A stretch of DNA of 45,789 nt from Gimesia sp. GTDB taxonomy: Bacteria; Planctomycetota; Planctomycetia; Planctomycetales; Planctomycetaceae. Of the stretch, positions 33,285-41,371 are shown piece after piece (within the stretch, counting starts at the first letter, position 1; every line of letters starts with the position of its first letter). The DNA lies in contig PAJV01000025.1 in NCBI GenBank assembly GCA_002706765.1, forward strand, positions 31,011 through 76,799. Direction: 5' to 3'. The position numbers and the translations under genes are program-made. A model generated the notes under the pieces. The model did not search any database. It saw nothing but the letters and a program-made list of their open reading frames with translations, and was not told the origin of the DNA.

Positions 33285-34805
33285 TCACTCAGTGTCCTCC
33301 TGCGAACTGCCCATCTTCGAGTCGTCCTTGGGAAAAAGCAGCTTCTCCACTTCGTCACTTCTTACTGCCTGTTTGATCTCGGCCATCTTTCGTTGGAGTC
33401 TTTCGATGATTAGTGTGTCCGATTCGTCAGTGAAAGCGAACACGCGGACCGGACCGGTTCGTCCGACTCTGTTGAACTGCCCAATGCGCGCGTCCAGTGT
33501 TGCTGGATTCATCGGGAGATCGTAGAAGATGACGGCAGAGACTTCTGGAATCGGCAACGACATGGCGGACGTAGTTATCAGGATACCGCCTTTGTGGCTG
33601 AAATCGCTGACGGATTGCTCCTGCTCCGCGTACGACATACTCCCAGTGACTACGACTACGTGGGGATGATGCTCGCTTAACGCGCTCTCCAAATACGTTG
33701 CTGTATTGACGTAACTGGTAAAAATGCAGACCCTTCGATCTCTGCTGGCTAAGACTCCGAGTGTATTTAGTAGTGAAACCAAAGAATCATACTTGGAGTC
33801 CGTGCTGACATCTTCCAACGACTCCAGCAGAACCGTAATACGATCAGCGAACTCCATTAACGCCCGTTCATAAAAACCGGGTTCTGGGTCACATACTTCG
33901 TCATCAGACCATAGGTTGGTGTCGTCGTTGTGAAGAAATTCATCCAGCCCATGAGCAATCTGATTCCTCCGATGTCGCATTCGGTTGAGAAGTTGCTCTA
34001 GAGCGAACAAACTTGATGAAGCTGTTTTAACGAGTTGAGTCCCAATTAATCGGCCTTGCTGACCATAACCTGCGATTACTTGCAAGGAATCCTGTAACTG
34101 GGAAAGCAAAGCCGCCTCGTCAGGTTGCCGCTTGTGGCTGATCCATTCAATGTAAACTTCAGGAAGTATTGGATTGCCATCTTTGTCACGAACCGTATCC
34201 CGTGACCAAACCGTAGTTTCAACGTCGTTGAAGAGTGGATTCTCTGTCTCTTTAACCGTTAAGGTCTCGAGCAAGATCTGCATATAGAGCACACGCATCT
34301 GAGGACAGTGTTCAACCAGTGCAGTAACGACTTGTTGTCGTTGCGTTTGTGGCGCGAGTTGATGTGCCTCGTCTACAACCAAAAGGTCCCACTGAGTCTG
34401 CATTAGGAATTCCGCGATTTCCGGGCGTTTTGCAAAATCGATGGACATAACAACAACACCTATTTGACTCCAAAGTGAGTCCGTCCTGCTTTGAAGTGAC
34501 TCCAGCTCCCGCAGACGCCGTCGATCCACATATTCGCACGCAACATCCGTGTTAGAGCGGTGGATCATTTCAACCCATTGATGGGCCAAGGCTGTCGGTG
34601 CGAGGACAAGAACTCGTTTTGCTTGTTCATGTGCTGCTGTATAGCCGACGATTGAGCTGCCAACAAATCCCTTTCCAAGTCCGGGGAGACTCGTGAGTAA
34701 ATGCTTTCGTTCAGAGCCCGCTGCGAGAAACTTTGCTGCAAATTCCGATTGGTGCGGAAAATAGCCAAGATTGCCAATGAATGCGTCTAAGTTTTCTGTG
34801 CTCAT
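33285..34805 (-). CDS. SF2/SNF2-like helicase with degenerate motifs (candidate defence-operon component)
   Basis: This 506-aa protein has the layout of a DEAD/DEAH-type superfamily 2 ATPase. It has a Q-like entry (YFPHQSEFAAKFL), motif I (SLPGLGKGFVGSS, 39-51), motif Ia (RVLVLAPTALAHQW), motif II DEAH (VVDEAH, about 141-147), and in the C-terminal half VCIFTSYVNTATYLE, GGILITTSAMSLP and motif VI (QFNRVGRTG, near 441). Motif I has GKG where GKT/S is expected. The usual motif III SAT is replaced by MQILLETLT, so ATP hydrolysis may be altered. A strong AAAGGAGGTG precedes the start. It overlaps the CBS-HEPN gene stop by 4 nt, so the two are translationally coupled. Confidence 0.85.
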   Translation of the reverse strand: MSTENLDAFIGNLGYFPHQSEFAAKFLAAGSERKHLLTSLPGLGKGFVGSSIVGYTAAHEQAKRVLVLAPTALAHQWVEMIHRSNTDVACEYVDRRRLRELESLQSRTDSLWSQIGVVVMSIDFAKRPEIAEFLMQTQWDLLVVDEAHQLAPQTQRQQVVTALVEHCPQMRVLYMQILLETLTVKETENPLFNDVETTVWSRDTVRDKDGNPILPEVYIEWISHKRQPDEAALLSQLQDSLQVIAGYGQQGRLIGTQLVKTASSSLFALEQLLNRMRHRRNQIAHGLDEFLHNDDTNLWSDDEVCDPEPGFYERALMEFADRITVLLESLEDVSTDSKYDSLVSLLNTLGVLASRDRRVCIFTSYVNTATYLESALSEHHPHVVVVTGSMSYAEQEQSVSDFSHKGGILITTSAMSLPIPEVSAVIFYDLPMNPATLDARIGQFNRVGRTGPVRVFAFTDESDTLIIERLQRKMAEIKQAVRSDEVEKLLFPKDDSKMGSSQEDTE

Positions 34806-35662
34806 TGCTGCACCTCCTTTTGTCGGGCTTCAGCAGTGCGGGCTTTTCTTAGCATCCATTCACGATTGGCAGCAAGCGTTTCGTATTCCTCAACCGTGAT
34901 CTTTCGCCGGAAATGGAAAATGACGTTGCGAACGTCACGGAGTTGCTCCAATTTGGCTCGTGTTCGTACACGATTGCCTCCAAAAAACGGCTGGAAATGA
35001 TCCCATCGTCTTCCGTCTCCGACAATTTGGATGTAGTCGTTGAAAGTCATCGCATGAAGTTCAGTTGGCATTCGCTCTACATCGTATTTGTCTTTCAGGC
35101 ACTCGTGAGCACAGGCAGAGAGTGTGTCTCCGTCGACGGCCATTTGCATTAGTGCACGAAGTGCTAGTTCAACTTCGCCGATCAGGACAAAGGGGCTGGC
35201 CACACGGTAGAGATATCTCAGGATGTCCATTGCCGTGACTATCCCCTGCAATTGATCAGGAGCACCAACGAGAACAGAATCGCTGCGATCAATTACATCG
35301 AACCACTCCACAAATTCATCTGTAACATGTGCAAACTTTGGCTTTGAATCCATACACTCTTCGACCGTAAGCTCAAGTGGATCAAGCTTCCGATTCTTTG
35401 TAGCCACACGTCCGAGAGAAATAACGGAGCGTGTAAACGTCTGGTACGAAAACAGCCCCAGCACTTCCTGCCCAACGACGACCGGAACTTGCGAGTACCC
35501 ATGTTGTTCCAGCAAATCTAGTGCATCGGTGATAAGCATTTCAGGTTCAACCGTGACAAGCTTCTGCGAGTCCGGAATCACGCTATTGACGCGATGGAAT
35601 AGCTCCGTGACCGTTGTTGCCGAGTTCACAGACGTCGGGATTGGTTCTCTTGGATTTTCCAT
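34802..35662 (-). CDS. CBS-domain and HEPN (Swt1-like) fusion protein, putative nucleotide-gated RNase
   Basis: This protein of about 286 aa has two CBS repeats in its N-terminal half (QKLVTVEPEMLITDALDLL ... QVPVVVGQEVLGLFSYQTF, then VEECMDSKPKFAHVTDEFVE ... GIVTAMDILRYLYR). CBS pairs normally bind adenine nucleotides. The C-terminal half is helical (ELALRALMQMAV, MTFNDYIQIVGDGRRWDHF) and ends with RDVRNVIFHFRR near 241-252, an R-x4-H motif as in HEPN RNases. The order resembles the Swt1-type HEPN. ATG 35662 is preferred to 35689 because GAGGAA lies upstream. Coupled to the helicase gene and 94 nt from the ATPase gene, it is the likely effector of the operon. RNase activity is inferred. Confidence 0.8.
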   Translation of the reverse strand: MENPREPIPTSVNSATTVTELFHRVNSVIPDSQKLVTVEPEMLITDALDLLEQHGYSQVPVVVGQEVLGLFSYQTFTRSVISLGRVATKNRKLDPLELTVEECMDSKPKFAHVTDEFVEWFDVIDRSDSVLVGAPDQLQGIVTAMDILRYLYRVASPFVLIGEVELALRALMQMAVDGDTLSACAHECLKDKYDVERMPTELHAMTFNDYIQIVGDGRRWDHFQPFFGGNRVRTRAKLEQLRDVRNVIFHFRRKITVEEYETLAANREWMLRKARTAEARQKEVQQ

Positions 35663-35783
35663 TGGATGTGACTCATTCCTCAATTTCATTTGAGGAGCCT
35701 GAAAGGGTTCGGAAAACGATGTCGAGAAGATTACGATAGTAGTTCATGGGCAATACAGTTTTTCGGATCGATTTTTTTGTCCG

Positions 35784-37808
35784 CTAATCCTTGTCAAACA
35801 AATCTGGTTGGGCATCTGGGTTTGCAGCGTGGAGCTGTTTGCCAAATAGGGGACCAACGTCAACGCCGAGTCTTAGGCGTGTTGTACTCTTTTTCTCGAG
35901 TTTTTGCGGGGGTGGTGTGGTTGTTGTCACGATATATTGAAACGGGGCTGTTGAATTCTGTTTGCGTAGTTCGTCGGCTATGTCGGAAACGCAGATTAGG
36001 AAGCGGCGGTAGATTTGGCCGCCGAGGTCGGCTTCGCGGGGACTGTCGTGCATCAACAGGCCGGGATGTTGGGCCGCGCCAATAGCGCCCATGACCAACA
36101 CGGTGAGATCGGCGATCAGGATGGACAGTGTCTCAAATGCTTCACCTGAAAGATTCTCGCCTCGAAAAATGCGAAACTCGATGCCGTCTCTGGTGAGGCT
36201 GATACGTCCTCGAAATTCTTTGGACAGCGTTGTACGGATCAGAGACTCGAAGACTGCGCGAAGACCATCAGCAAGTTGGTCCTGCTCTTTGATCAAGTCG
36301 GTGAGCTTCTGTTTGGCAGCTTGCTCTTCTTTATCGATCTTGTTCTGGCGTTTCACCAGCTTAGCAAGTTCAGAATCGTCTGTGTTCCCGTCACGCAGAT
36401 TCTCCCACTCAACGATTCTGGCCAGTATTGATTCGAGATCGATTATTTGCCGATCCGTTGCCAGACGCTGGTCGTTCAGCTTTTGCTGTTGCTTCAATAG
36501 CTTGTCCAACGCGCCCTGCAGTTTCTCCAGCATCTTGGCCCGTCGTTCAATCTTTGATTTGATCGCGGCAGCAGCTTGCTCACGTCCTGCCGTTGTTGGC
36601 AGTGTTGATTTTTGGGTATCTCGTATTTGGTCGCCAAGCTTTGTCAGTTGTTGCAGCGCGTATGAGCAGTCGCCAATTGAAATTTGGCCGTAGCGGCAAA
36701 TCGACAACCCGGCTTCCTTGATTCCTATTTCGAGTTCCCGCAGTTCCTTGATCGATTCCAGAAGTACACAGGTGCCATCGTCAGAGTTGGCGACTGCAGC
36801 TTGTTCCTGTGCCTGTAGTTCGGCTGGCTCCTGTAGAGCGATGCTGGCAAGATTGATTTGTCGACCGAGCGAAATCAGTTCTATGTCTCGATCAGTTTGC
36901 TTTGTTTCGAGTCGGTTGATTTGCAACTCAATTAACCTTGGCAGACTAAACAGCTCACCTTCATTGAGCGACGCGGTCATGGCCTCAGAAATATCGAACT
37001 CATCTCTCAGTCTACGACGAAGGTTGCGAGCCCAATAATCTGGTTCCTTTTGTCGCTCAGCAATTTTTAATTTTAGGTCTGACTGTTCTGTAGTGATGTC
37101 CAGCAGCTTGTGCTGTAACTTGGATTCGGCATCGGGCAGTAATCCCAACACCGAACGCAGTGTCCTGTAAGCGTCGTCCTTCTGGATGTTCGGTGGGCCG
37201 GAATCACTGCGCGGCGAACGCCATTGCCAGAGACTTTGATAGCGGGCTTCCTGATCGCGTGTACACATTGCCAGCAGGTGACCCCATTGCAGCGAAGCAC
37301 CACCGGGCAGCACGGAATCACTACGGATGCCTTTAAGGCATGCAGCCTCCAGTATTTTGCAGTATGTATTGAAGGATGCCTTGGCCGGACGGTCTTGGAT
37401 TAGTTTCTCAATCGTGGCATTGGCTTGGGCACAGTCGGCGCGTTGTTTGGCAAAGGGACGAAGCACTGCCCATCGCTGACCGTTGATATGCACTTCTACT
37501 GCAACGAAGCCGTCGGGAAAGGTGTGGTGGATTTCTTTGACGGCGTGGTTTTGCCCGTAGCTGGATTCCCCGAGGCAATAGCGAATCAATCGGCAGAGTG
37601 TCGTTTTGCCAACGCCGTGCCCCGGTTCGAGGGTGTCGGTTTCAGTCTCGTCTTCAATTCCCCATACGATATTGATACCGGTGACGAGCTTGATCGACTC
37701 ACGAATAAGTGTTGGCGGATCGAGCGATTCGTACAGGTCGATGCGACTGACCCAAACCAAGGGCTCGGTTCGTATCGTTTTCTTGATGCCGTATCCCAGT
37801 ATTGCCAT
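35784..37808 (-). CDS. SMC/DUF2326-like ABC ATPase with long coiled coil
   Basis: This 674-aa protein has Walker A GHGVGKTT at 63-70 near the N-terminus and a long coiled coil through the middle (LDITTEQSDLKLKIAERQKE, IKSKIERRAKMLEKLQGALD). The C-terminal ABC half has a signature-like LSGEAFETLS near 551 and a Walker B-like PGLLMHDSPREA near 581. This N- and C-terminal split by coiled coil is the SMC/Rad50 layout; the start resembles DUF2326 ATPases of ABC three-component (ABC-3C) systems. It starts 6 nt after the small upstream protein, so they are coupled. I infer a DNA- or phage-sensing ATPase; the exact family needs a profile search. Confidence 0.85.
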   Translation of the reverse strand: MAILGYGIKKTIRTEPLVWVSRIDLYESLDPPTLIRESIKLVTGINIVWGIEDETETDTLEPGHGVGKTTLCRLIRYCLGESSYGQNHAVKEIHHTFPDGFVAVEVHINGQRWAVLRPFAKQRADCAQANATIEKLIQDRPAKASFNTYCKILEAACLKGIRSDSVLPGGASLQWGHLLAMCTRDQEARYQSLWQWRSPRSDSGPPNIQKDDAYRTLRSVLGLLPDAESKLQHKLLDITTEQSDLKLKIAERQKEPDYWARNLRRRLRDEFDISEAMTASLNEGELFSLPRLIELQINRLETKQTDRDIELISLGRQINLASIALQEPAELQAQEQAAVANSDDGTCVLLESIKELRELEIGIKEAGLSICRYGQISIGDCSYALQQLTKLGDQIRDTQKSTLPTTAGREQAAAAIKSKIERRAKMLEKLQGALDKLLKQQQKLNDQRLATDRQIIDLESILARIVEWENLRDGNTDDSELAKLVKRQNKIDKEEQAAKQKLTDLIKEQDQLADGLRAVFESLIRTTLSKEFRGRISLTRDGIEFRIFRGENLSGEAFETLSILIADLTVLVMGAIGAAQHPGLLMHDSPREADLGGQIYRRFLICVSDIADELRKQNSTAPFQYIVTTTTPPPQKLEKKSTTRLRLGVDVGPLFGKQLHAANPDAQPDLFDKD

Positions 37809-37814
37809 CGCCTA

Positions 37815-38396
37815 TTACCCCTGCTTTACAATCAGTTCCATTCGCTGTGTCTTGATATCGTTCGCCGCTTTCTGATCGCTTTCACTTGCGGAAGTGTCCG
37901 TCGCCAACAATTCGGCGGCTCGTTGCGTTGCCTTGACGACGAGCTTCCTCAACGACTTGGATGTCTTTGGTAGCGTCTTCCGCACTTCGTCAAAACCACC
38001 ACCAGTTGTAAGTCTGTTGTCGGACAGGTCGAGCGAACGGTTGGCGATCAAACAACTGACCATCAATCGCCATGGCGGTTTGCCGCCCGAGGACGAGGTG
38101 AGCTCGTCCGGCAGCGACTTGATGGCGCGAGTCAGCTTGCTGCGATCTTCACTCGGGAGCAGTGTTCGGCAACGCTCTGTTTGCATCACCAAAAGCAGGA
38201 AGTCCAGATAGAAGTGAAGCCTCAAGCTGGGTTGGAACGCAACCGCATCCATCAAGTAAGCACAGAGCGACTTATCCAGATCATTCGTTGGGAATGCGGG
38301 GTCGATTTCGTTGTACGTCGATTTCTGTTCTGCGACCAACACCGGCTGAGTATCCAGCAGTTCGTTCTCGAACAGTGAAGCTCCAGTTGGCTGCAC
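37815..38396 (-). CDS. Small helical protein upstream of SMC-like ATPase (ABC-3C middle-component-like), N-terminally truncated
   Basis: This protein of about 193 aa is mostly helical (DLDKSLCAYLMDAVAFQPSL, LHFYLDFLLLVMQTERCRTL, PPWRLMVSCLIANRSLDLSD). It lies 6 nt before the SMC-like ATPase gene on the same strand. Paired small proteins of this kind are the middle components of ABC three-component systems, so this is my tentative call. The reading frame stays open upstream of the GTG used here with a Lys-rich stretch (AEEVASGIHGKESTKKAKRK) and ends at a stop near 38503. The original start appears to have been lost at the junction with a UvrD fragment on the opposite strand. Confidence 0.6.
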   Translation of the reverse strand: MQPTGASLFENELLDTQPVLVAEQKSTYNEIDPAFPTNDLDKSLCAYLMDAVAFQPSLRLHFYLDFLLLVMQTERCRTLLPSEDRSKLTRAIKSLPDELTSSSGGKPPWRLMVSCLIANRSLDLSDNRLTTGGGFDEVRKTLPKTSKSLRKLVVKATQRAAELLATDTSASESDQKAANDIKTQRMELIVKQG

Positions 38397-38491
38397 CTTC
38401 GCATTCTTCTTGGGACCTTTCCGCTTCGCCTTCTTTGTTGACTCCTTACCGTGTATGCCAGATGCGACTTCTTCGGCGTGGCGTTTATGGT

Positions 38492-38797
38492 TACGAAGAT
38501 ATTATTCCAGCGATGACGGTTCATAAGAGTAAGGGGTTGGAATTTCACACAGTTGTCTTTCTTGGATTAGAAGATTCGCAACTTTGGAACTTTGCTAGAC
38601 AATCAGAGGAAGAGATACGCGGATTTTTTGTTGCGTTTTCACGCGCCATCCACCGTGTAATATTCACATTTTCTGATAAACGAGATGGGAAATACGGTCG
38701 ACCTGAGCGTCAGAGCCAAAGAAAAATTAAAGACCTTTATTCACTTCTGCAGAAAGCAGGAGTAAAGACGATTAATTGTCGAGACGATAGTGATTGA
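38492..38797 (+). pseudogene. UvrD/Rep-type helicase, C-terminal fragment
   Basis: The frame contains the SF1 helicase motifs MTVHKSKGLEF (motif V) and FFVAFSRAIHRVIFTF (motif VI), the usual C-terminal end of UvrD/Rep/PcrA-like helicases, followed by about 45 residues to the stop. Nothing like the Walker A part is present upstream: the sequence there is coding on the opposite strand for the small helical protein. A longer open frame from 38162 exists but is antisense to that gene. The fragment was therefore joined here by rearrangement. Confidence 0.75.
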
Positions 38798-38800
38798 CTT

Positions 38801-38923
38801 ATGATACCCGCCGGAGAACAGAGAATCCTGCGTACCCTGGGTGTGATCGAGTATGTCCAGGAGATTCAGTCTGAACGACGGAGACCTCGTACCAGAAGAT
38901 CAAAGAAGAAAACACCTCAATGA
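38801..38923 (+). CDS. 40-residue basic peptide, unknown (probable remnant)
   Basis: A short frame starts 3 nt after the UvrD fragment ends and reads MIPAGEQRILRTLGVIEYVQ, then ends in a highly basic tail (RRRPRTRRSKKKTPQ). It resembles a gene end rather than a start, and I recognise no family. The protein-like first half and DNA-binding-like tail are the only reasons to list it. Confidence 0.25.
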   Translation: MIPAGEQRILRTLGVIEYVQEIQSERRRPRTRRSKKKTPQ

Positions 38924-39001
38924 TTAACTTCTGATAGTTCTCTGGCATCCAGAGAGAGCAACCTGGGTGAGGTTCCAACATCTGCCGCGGATAACCTGGA
39001 T

Positions 39002-39178
39002 TTAAAAGCAGAGAGGATGAAGAAAATGCGAATTCGGAATTGACATTTCCTGAGGTGATATATCTCGTTCCAGTCGCAGACGCTTGACTTCTTCACGCAG
39101 CTGTTTGAGTTCTTCGTTCTCGGTATCACTTTCCGGCTGGGAAAACTTTGCCTTCCAGCGATGAATTAACTTCTCAAA
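39002..39178 (-). pseudogene. IS3-family OrfA remnant
   Basis: On the minus strand, directly after the recombinase stop, a frame reads FEKLIHRWKAKFSQPESD, then EELKQLREEVKRLRLERDI, the helix and zipper part of a different IS3-family OrfA. It then loses similarity (expected LKKA) and ends at a TAA near 39002. No OrfB follows. It is a third, unrelated IS trace in the island. Confidence 0.55.
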
Positions 39179-39830
39179 TCGACTTGAGAATGACTTTTAA
39201 CTTCTGTATCTCTTCAGCAGATAACAGAGGCATCATATCGACCATTTCGTTTCTTACATCTTTAACCTTGAGCTTTTCTGAAACCTCCGACGCAGCAGCC
39301 TGGGCAGCCTTAGTCGCACCATAGAACTTTTCAGTCGTCGAAAAATCTCGGTGTCGTAAAATGACTTTGAGCGTTTCTGCTGAGATCCCTGCGTTGATCA
39401 GACGGTGAGCACAACCCCGTCTCAGATCGTGGGCAGTGGCATATTTTAGACGGCGTCCTGTTTCTTCATCTGGCTGCTGAACGATGATCCGGGCCTGCTC
39501 ATCAATCTGAGCAATGATTCGGCTGACTCGGTCCGTTGACAGCCGTTTCTCCGTTCTCTGAGCTTGTCTGCTGGACTGCTTCTCAGCCCGTTTTCTGAGT
39601 TTCGTAATGGCGTCGGAAGCAATCTCCCCCTGATGCTGATTGAATTCGATTTTGCGTTTGATTTTCGCTTTGCTGAGCCAGTTTCGGATGGTGGTATCAG
39701 AAACCCCGCAGGCTCGGCCGATGGCAGTATTGCTGTACTGTTCTGCCAGCCTGGTGAGATCCCGGTTAGTTGGTCTGAACCATTGGCTGTCTGTTTCGAT
39801 TTGATATTCCATCGGCTGTGGGTTAACCAC
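39174..39830 (-). CDS. Tyrosine recombinase, C-terminal catalytic part with internal HTH
   Basis: This 218-aa frame carries the second half of a tyrosine recombinase: HDLRRGCAHRL (the HxxR motif) and ILRHRDFSTTEKFYG (second His and the nucleophile Tyr). Before these catalytic motifs lies a helix-turn-helix-like segment (NRDLTRLAEQYSNTAIGRAC, VSDTTIRNWLSKAKIKRKI). The first half with the first catalytic Arg is in the adjoining frame at 39837-40505, in the same reading frame, separated only by TGA and two codons. It starts at a GTG that is probably just internal to the original gene. Without suppression of the stop this protein lacks the first Arg and would be inactive. Confidence 0.75.
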   Translation of the reverse strand: MVNPQPMEYQIETDSQWFRPTNRDLTRLAEQYSNTAIGRACGVSDTTIRNWLSKAKIKRKIEFNQHQGEIASDAITKLRKRAEKQSSRQAQRTEKRLSTDRVSRIIAQIDEQARIIVQQPDEETGRRLKYATAHDLRRGCAHRLINAGISAETLKVILRHRDFSTTEKFYGATKAAQAAASEVSEKLKVKDVRNEMVDMMPLLSAEEIQKLKVILKSI

Positions 39831-39836
39831 CCAGCC

Positions 39837-40505
39837 TCACCGGTCTTTTTCAGGAACCTGGTCAAGCAGTTCTTGTAAACCAGGCAACATCGGGATTTCC
39901 TGGTTTTTGCGGTTCTTTTGTGTTGAGGGGATCACGATTGTGGGATGCAAATCCTGACGGTCCGGCCAGACGGGATGTATCTTCCGCACATCATCCCAGG
40001 AAAAGTTCATCAGATCACTGATGCGAAAGGCACTCTCCCAGAGTATCTGTAAAACGAATTTCCAGGAATCTGCCGGTTGCTTACCTACGACTTCAGGAGT
40101 GGCCTCGAGCGTTTTTTCAAATTCTTCATCGGTCACCGGCCGCCCTTTCATCACATCGTCCACACTCAGTTTAGTGAGAGGAAGGACCTTCCGGATCCAG
40201 TCATGACGATAGCAGTACCGCACGAATGCCATGATCGCTTCCATCGTCGAGTTGACTGTCGTCGGAGCCCGATAATCCTGCCGGCTTTCTTCGCCTGCGA
40301 GCAGCTGGTCCTGTAAATACTCCAACGCCGTCAGGGTTGTGTATTCTTCGATGTTTCCATTCTCCGGAAGTTCCTGTTCCTTCCGCTGATTTTCCAGGAT
40401 CCGGCCAGCTATCCCAATCCGAGACATAGAATTATCTAATGATTTATTCCGGAAACGTTTTTTGCAGTGTTCATAATAATGTTCCACACAATCCTGCCAG
40501 TTCAT
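39837..40505 (-). CDS. Tyrosine recombinase, N-terminal part (gene interrupted by in-frame TGA)
   Basis: This 222-aa frame has a core-binding domain (DCVEHYYEHCKKRFRNKSLD, TTVNSTMEAIMAFVRYCYRH) and the start of the catalytic domain with the first Arg (ILWESAFRISDLMNFSWDDV), then IPMLPGLQELLDQVPEKDR and a TGA. Continuing in the same frame past the stop (GWVVNPQPMEYQI) gives the rest of the recombinase. The protein-like frame also continues upstream of ATG 40505 (VARSTPAPEPQEETEYLSD) to a TGA, so the original start may also be damaged. It is probably the integrase of the element whose end lies near 40.8 kb. Confidence 0.75.
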   Translation of the reverse strand: MNWQDCVEHYYEHCKKRFRNKSLDNSMSRIGIAGRILENQRKEQELPENGNIEEYTTLTALEYLQDQLLAGEESRQDYRAPTTVNSTMEAIMAFVRYCYRHDWIRKVLPLTKLSVDDVMKGRPVTDEEFEKTLEATPEVVGKQPADSWKFVLQILWESAFRISDLMNFSWDDVRKIHPVWPDRQDLHPTIVIPSTQKNRKNQEIPMLPGLQELLDQVPEKDR

Positions 40506-40880
40506 ATCACTCAGGTATTCAGTCTCTTCCTGAGGCTCCGGGGCAGGGGTGGAACGTGCGACTGGATTTCCAGGGCTTGCGTGATTACACCTTCAGACTC
40601 AATGTGGCGACCATTCAATAATCGCTCACGACACTCGCGCAACTGGAATTGGAGTCACGTTTCACGACACTTCCTGTGCCGGTCGATGTGGAAACGTGAT
40701 AAATATTCTGCATCTTCTTTGTTACTACTAATTTTAGTAAGGTCTATCTAAGATGTAGCAAAATGTAGTTAATTCCACGGGATTTGCCTGAATCGACCCA
40801 AATTGCGCTGAATTGTGAAATGCCGTGTTTCATGATAAATACTCTGAATTAGGGGGTGAAAAGCTATTGTCAGCAAAATC
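40506..40880. other. Island end: non-coding stretch between recombinase and truncated sulfatase
   Basis: About 375 bases follow the recombinase start. They contain an AT-rich part with a short direct repeat (ATGTAG...ATGTAG near 40750) and then meet the broken sulfatase frame. An attachment site is expected here but cannot be identified without the matching copy. The first ~90 bases contain open-frame sequence that may be a lost recombinase N-terminus. Confidence 0.4.
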
Positions 40881-41072
40881 TTAATTCTTATCGTCCGCAA
40901 GGATATAGATAATATTGGGATCACTGTTTTTTTCCGCGGCTTGAGCTGTATTGGAGAAGCCTGCCGCGACACAGACGGTTACCAGCATCAGGCAGAAGAT
41001 CGCGCATCGGTAAAATCGGTCTGCAGTCCCTGTGTTGAACTGGCGCTGGGAAAAATAAGTAACAGTCTGCAT
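40881..41072 (-). pseudogene. Sulfatase, N-terminal fragment with signal peptide
   Basis: From ATG 41072 (AGAGGAG upstream) the frame gives a signal peptide (CAIFCLMLVTVCVAAGFS ... AQAA), then EKNSDPNIIYILADD, the conserved start of arylsulfatases (normally followed by LG and the metal-binding Asp motif). It diverges after ADD and stops at once. Only ~63 residues of a ~450-600 aa enzyme remain, so it is a remnant, most likely broken by integration of the neighbouring element. Its site of breakage marks a probable island boundary. Confidence 0.72.
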
Positions 41073-41344
41073 GGCGGCTCCTCTAAAGGAATGATCCGGG
41101 TATTCGGAATGGTTCCTTTCAGTATCAGCTGCGCGAACCACCGGGTCAAGTCAGAGCCCCCCGCCGGAACCGCTGTCTGACTCCAAACTCCAGGTCAAAC
41201 ACATCGGCTTCGTTGCCGATTTGAGCACACTGGTTCATCATGACGATAGCCATACAAGCAGTAAGAGGGGACATGGCAAGACTCTCCGAAGTGAAAACCG
41301 CGATAGTCGTTGGACACGTGGAGTGCCATCAGAGGGGAGCTCTT

Positions 41345-41371
41345 CAGTTATAGGTACCCGACCCCTTTATT
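41345..41371. repeat. Short dispersed intergenic repeat, copy 1
   Basis: CAGTTATAGGTACCCGACCC followed by CTTTATT resembles the sequence at 44763-44790 (CAGTTATAAGAACCCGATCC then CTTATTC). It overlaps the last codons and stop of the SulP gene on the minus strand. Two copies within 3.5 kb suggest a genome-wide repeat. Confidence 0.4.

Noticed and set aside
38162-38491. Long upstream extension of the UvrD-like frame.
   Set aside because: It is antisense to the small helical protein, has no helicase motifs, and reads as low-order sequence; only the part after about 38492 looks like helicase.
33285-38797. Possible CRISPR-Cas or classical restriction-modification locus.
   Set aside because: No repeat-spacer array, no Cas motifs, and no methyltransferase or endonuclease motifs were seen; the HEPN domain is with CBS, not CARF.
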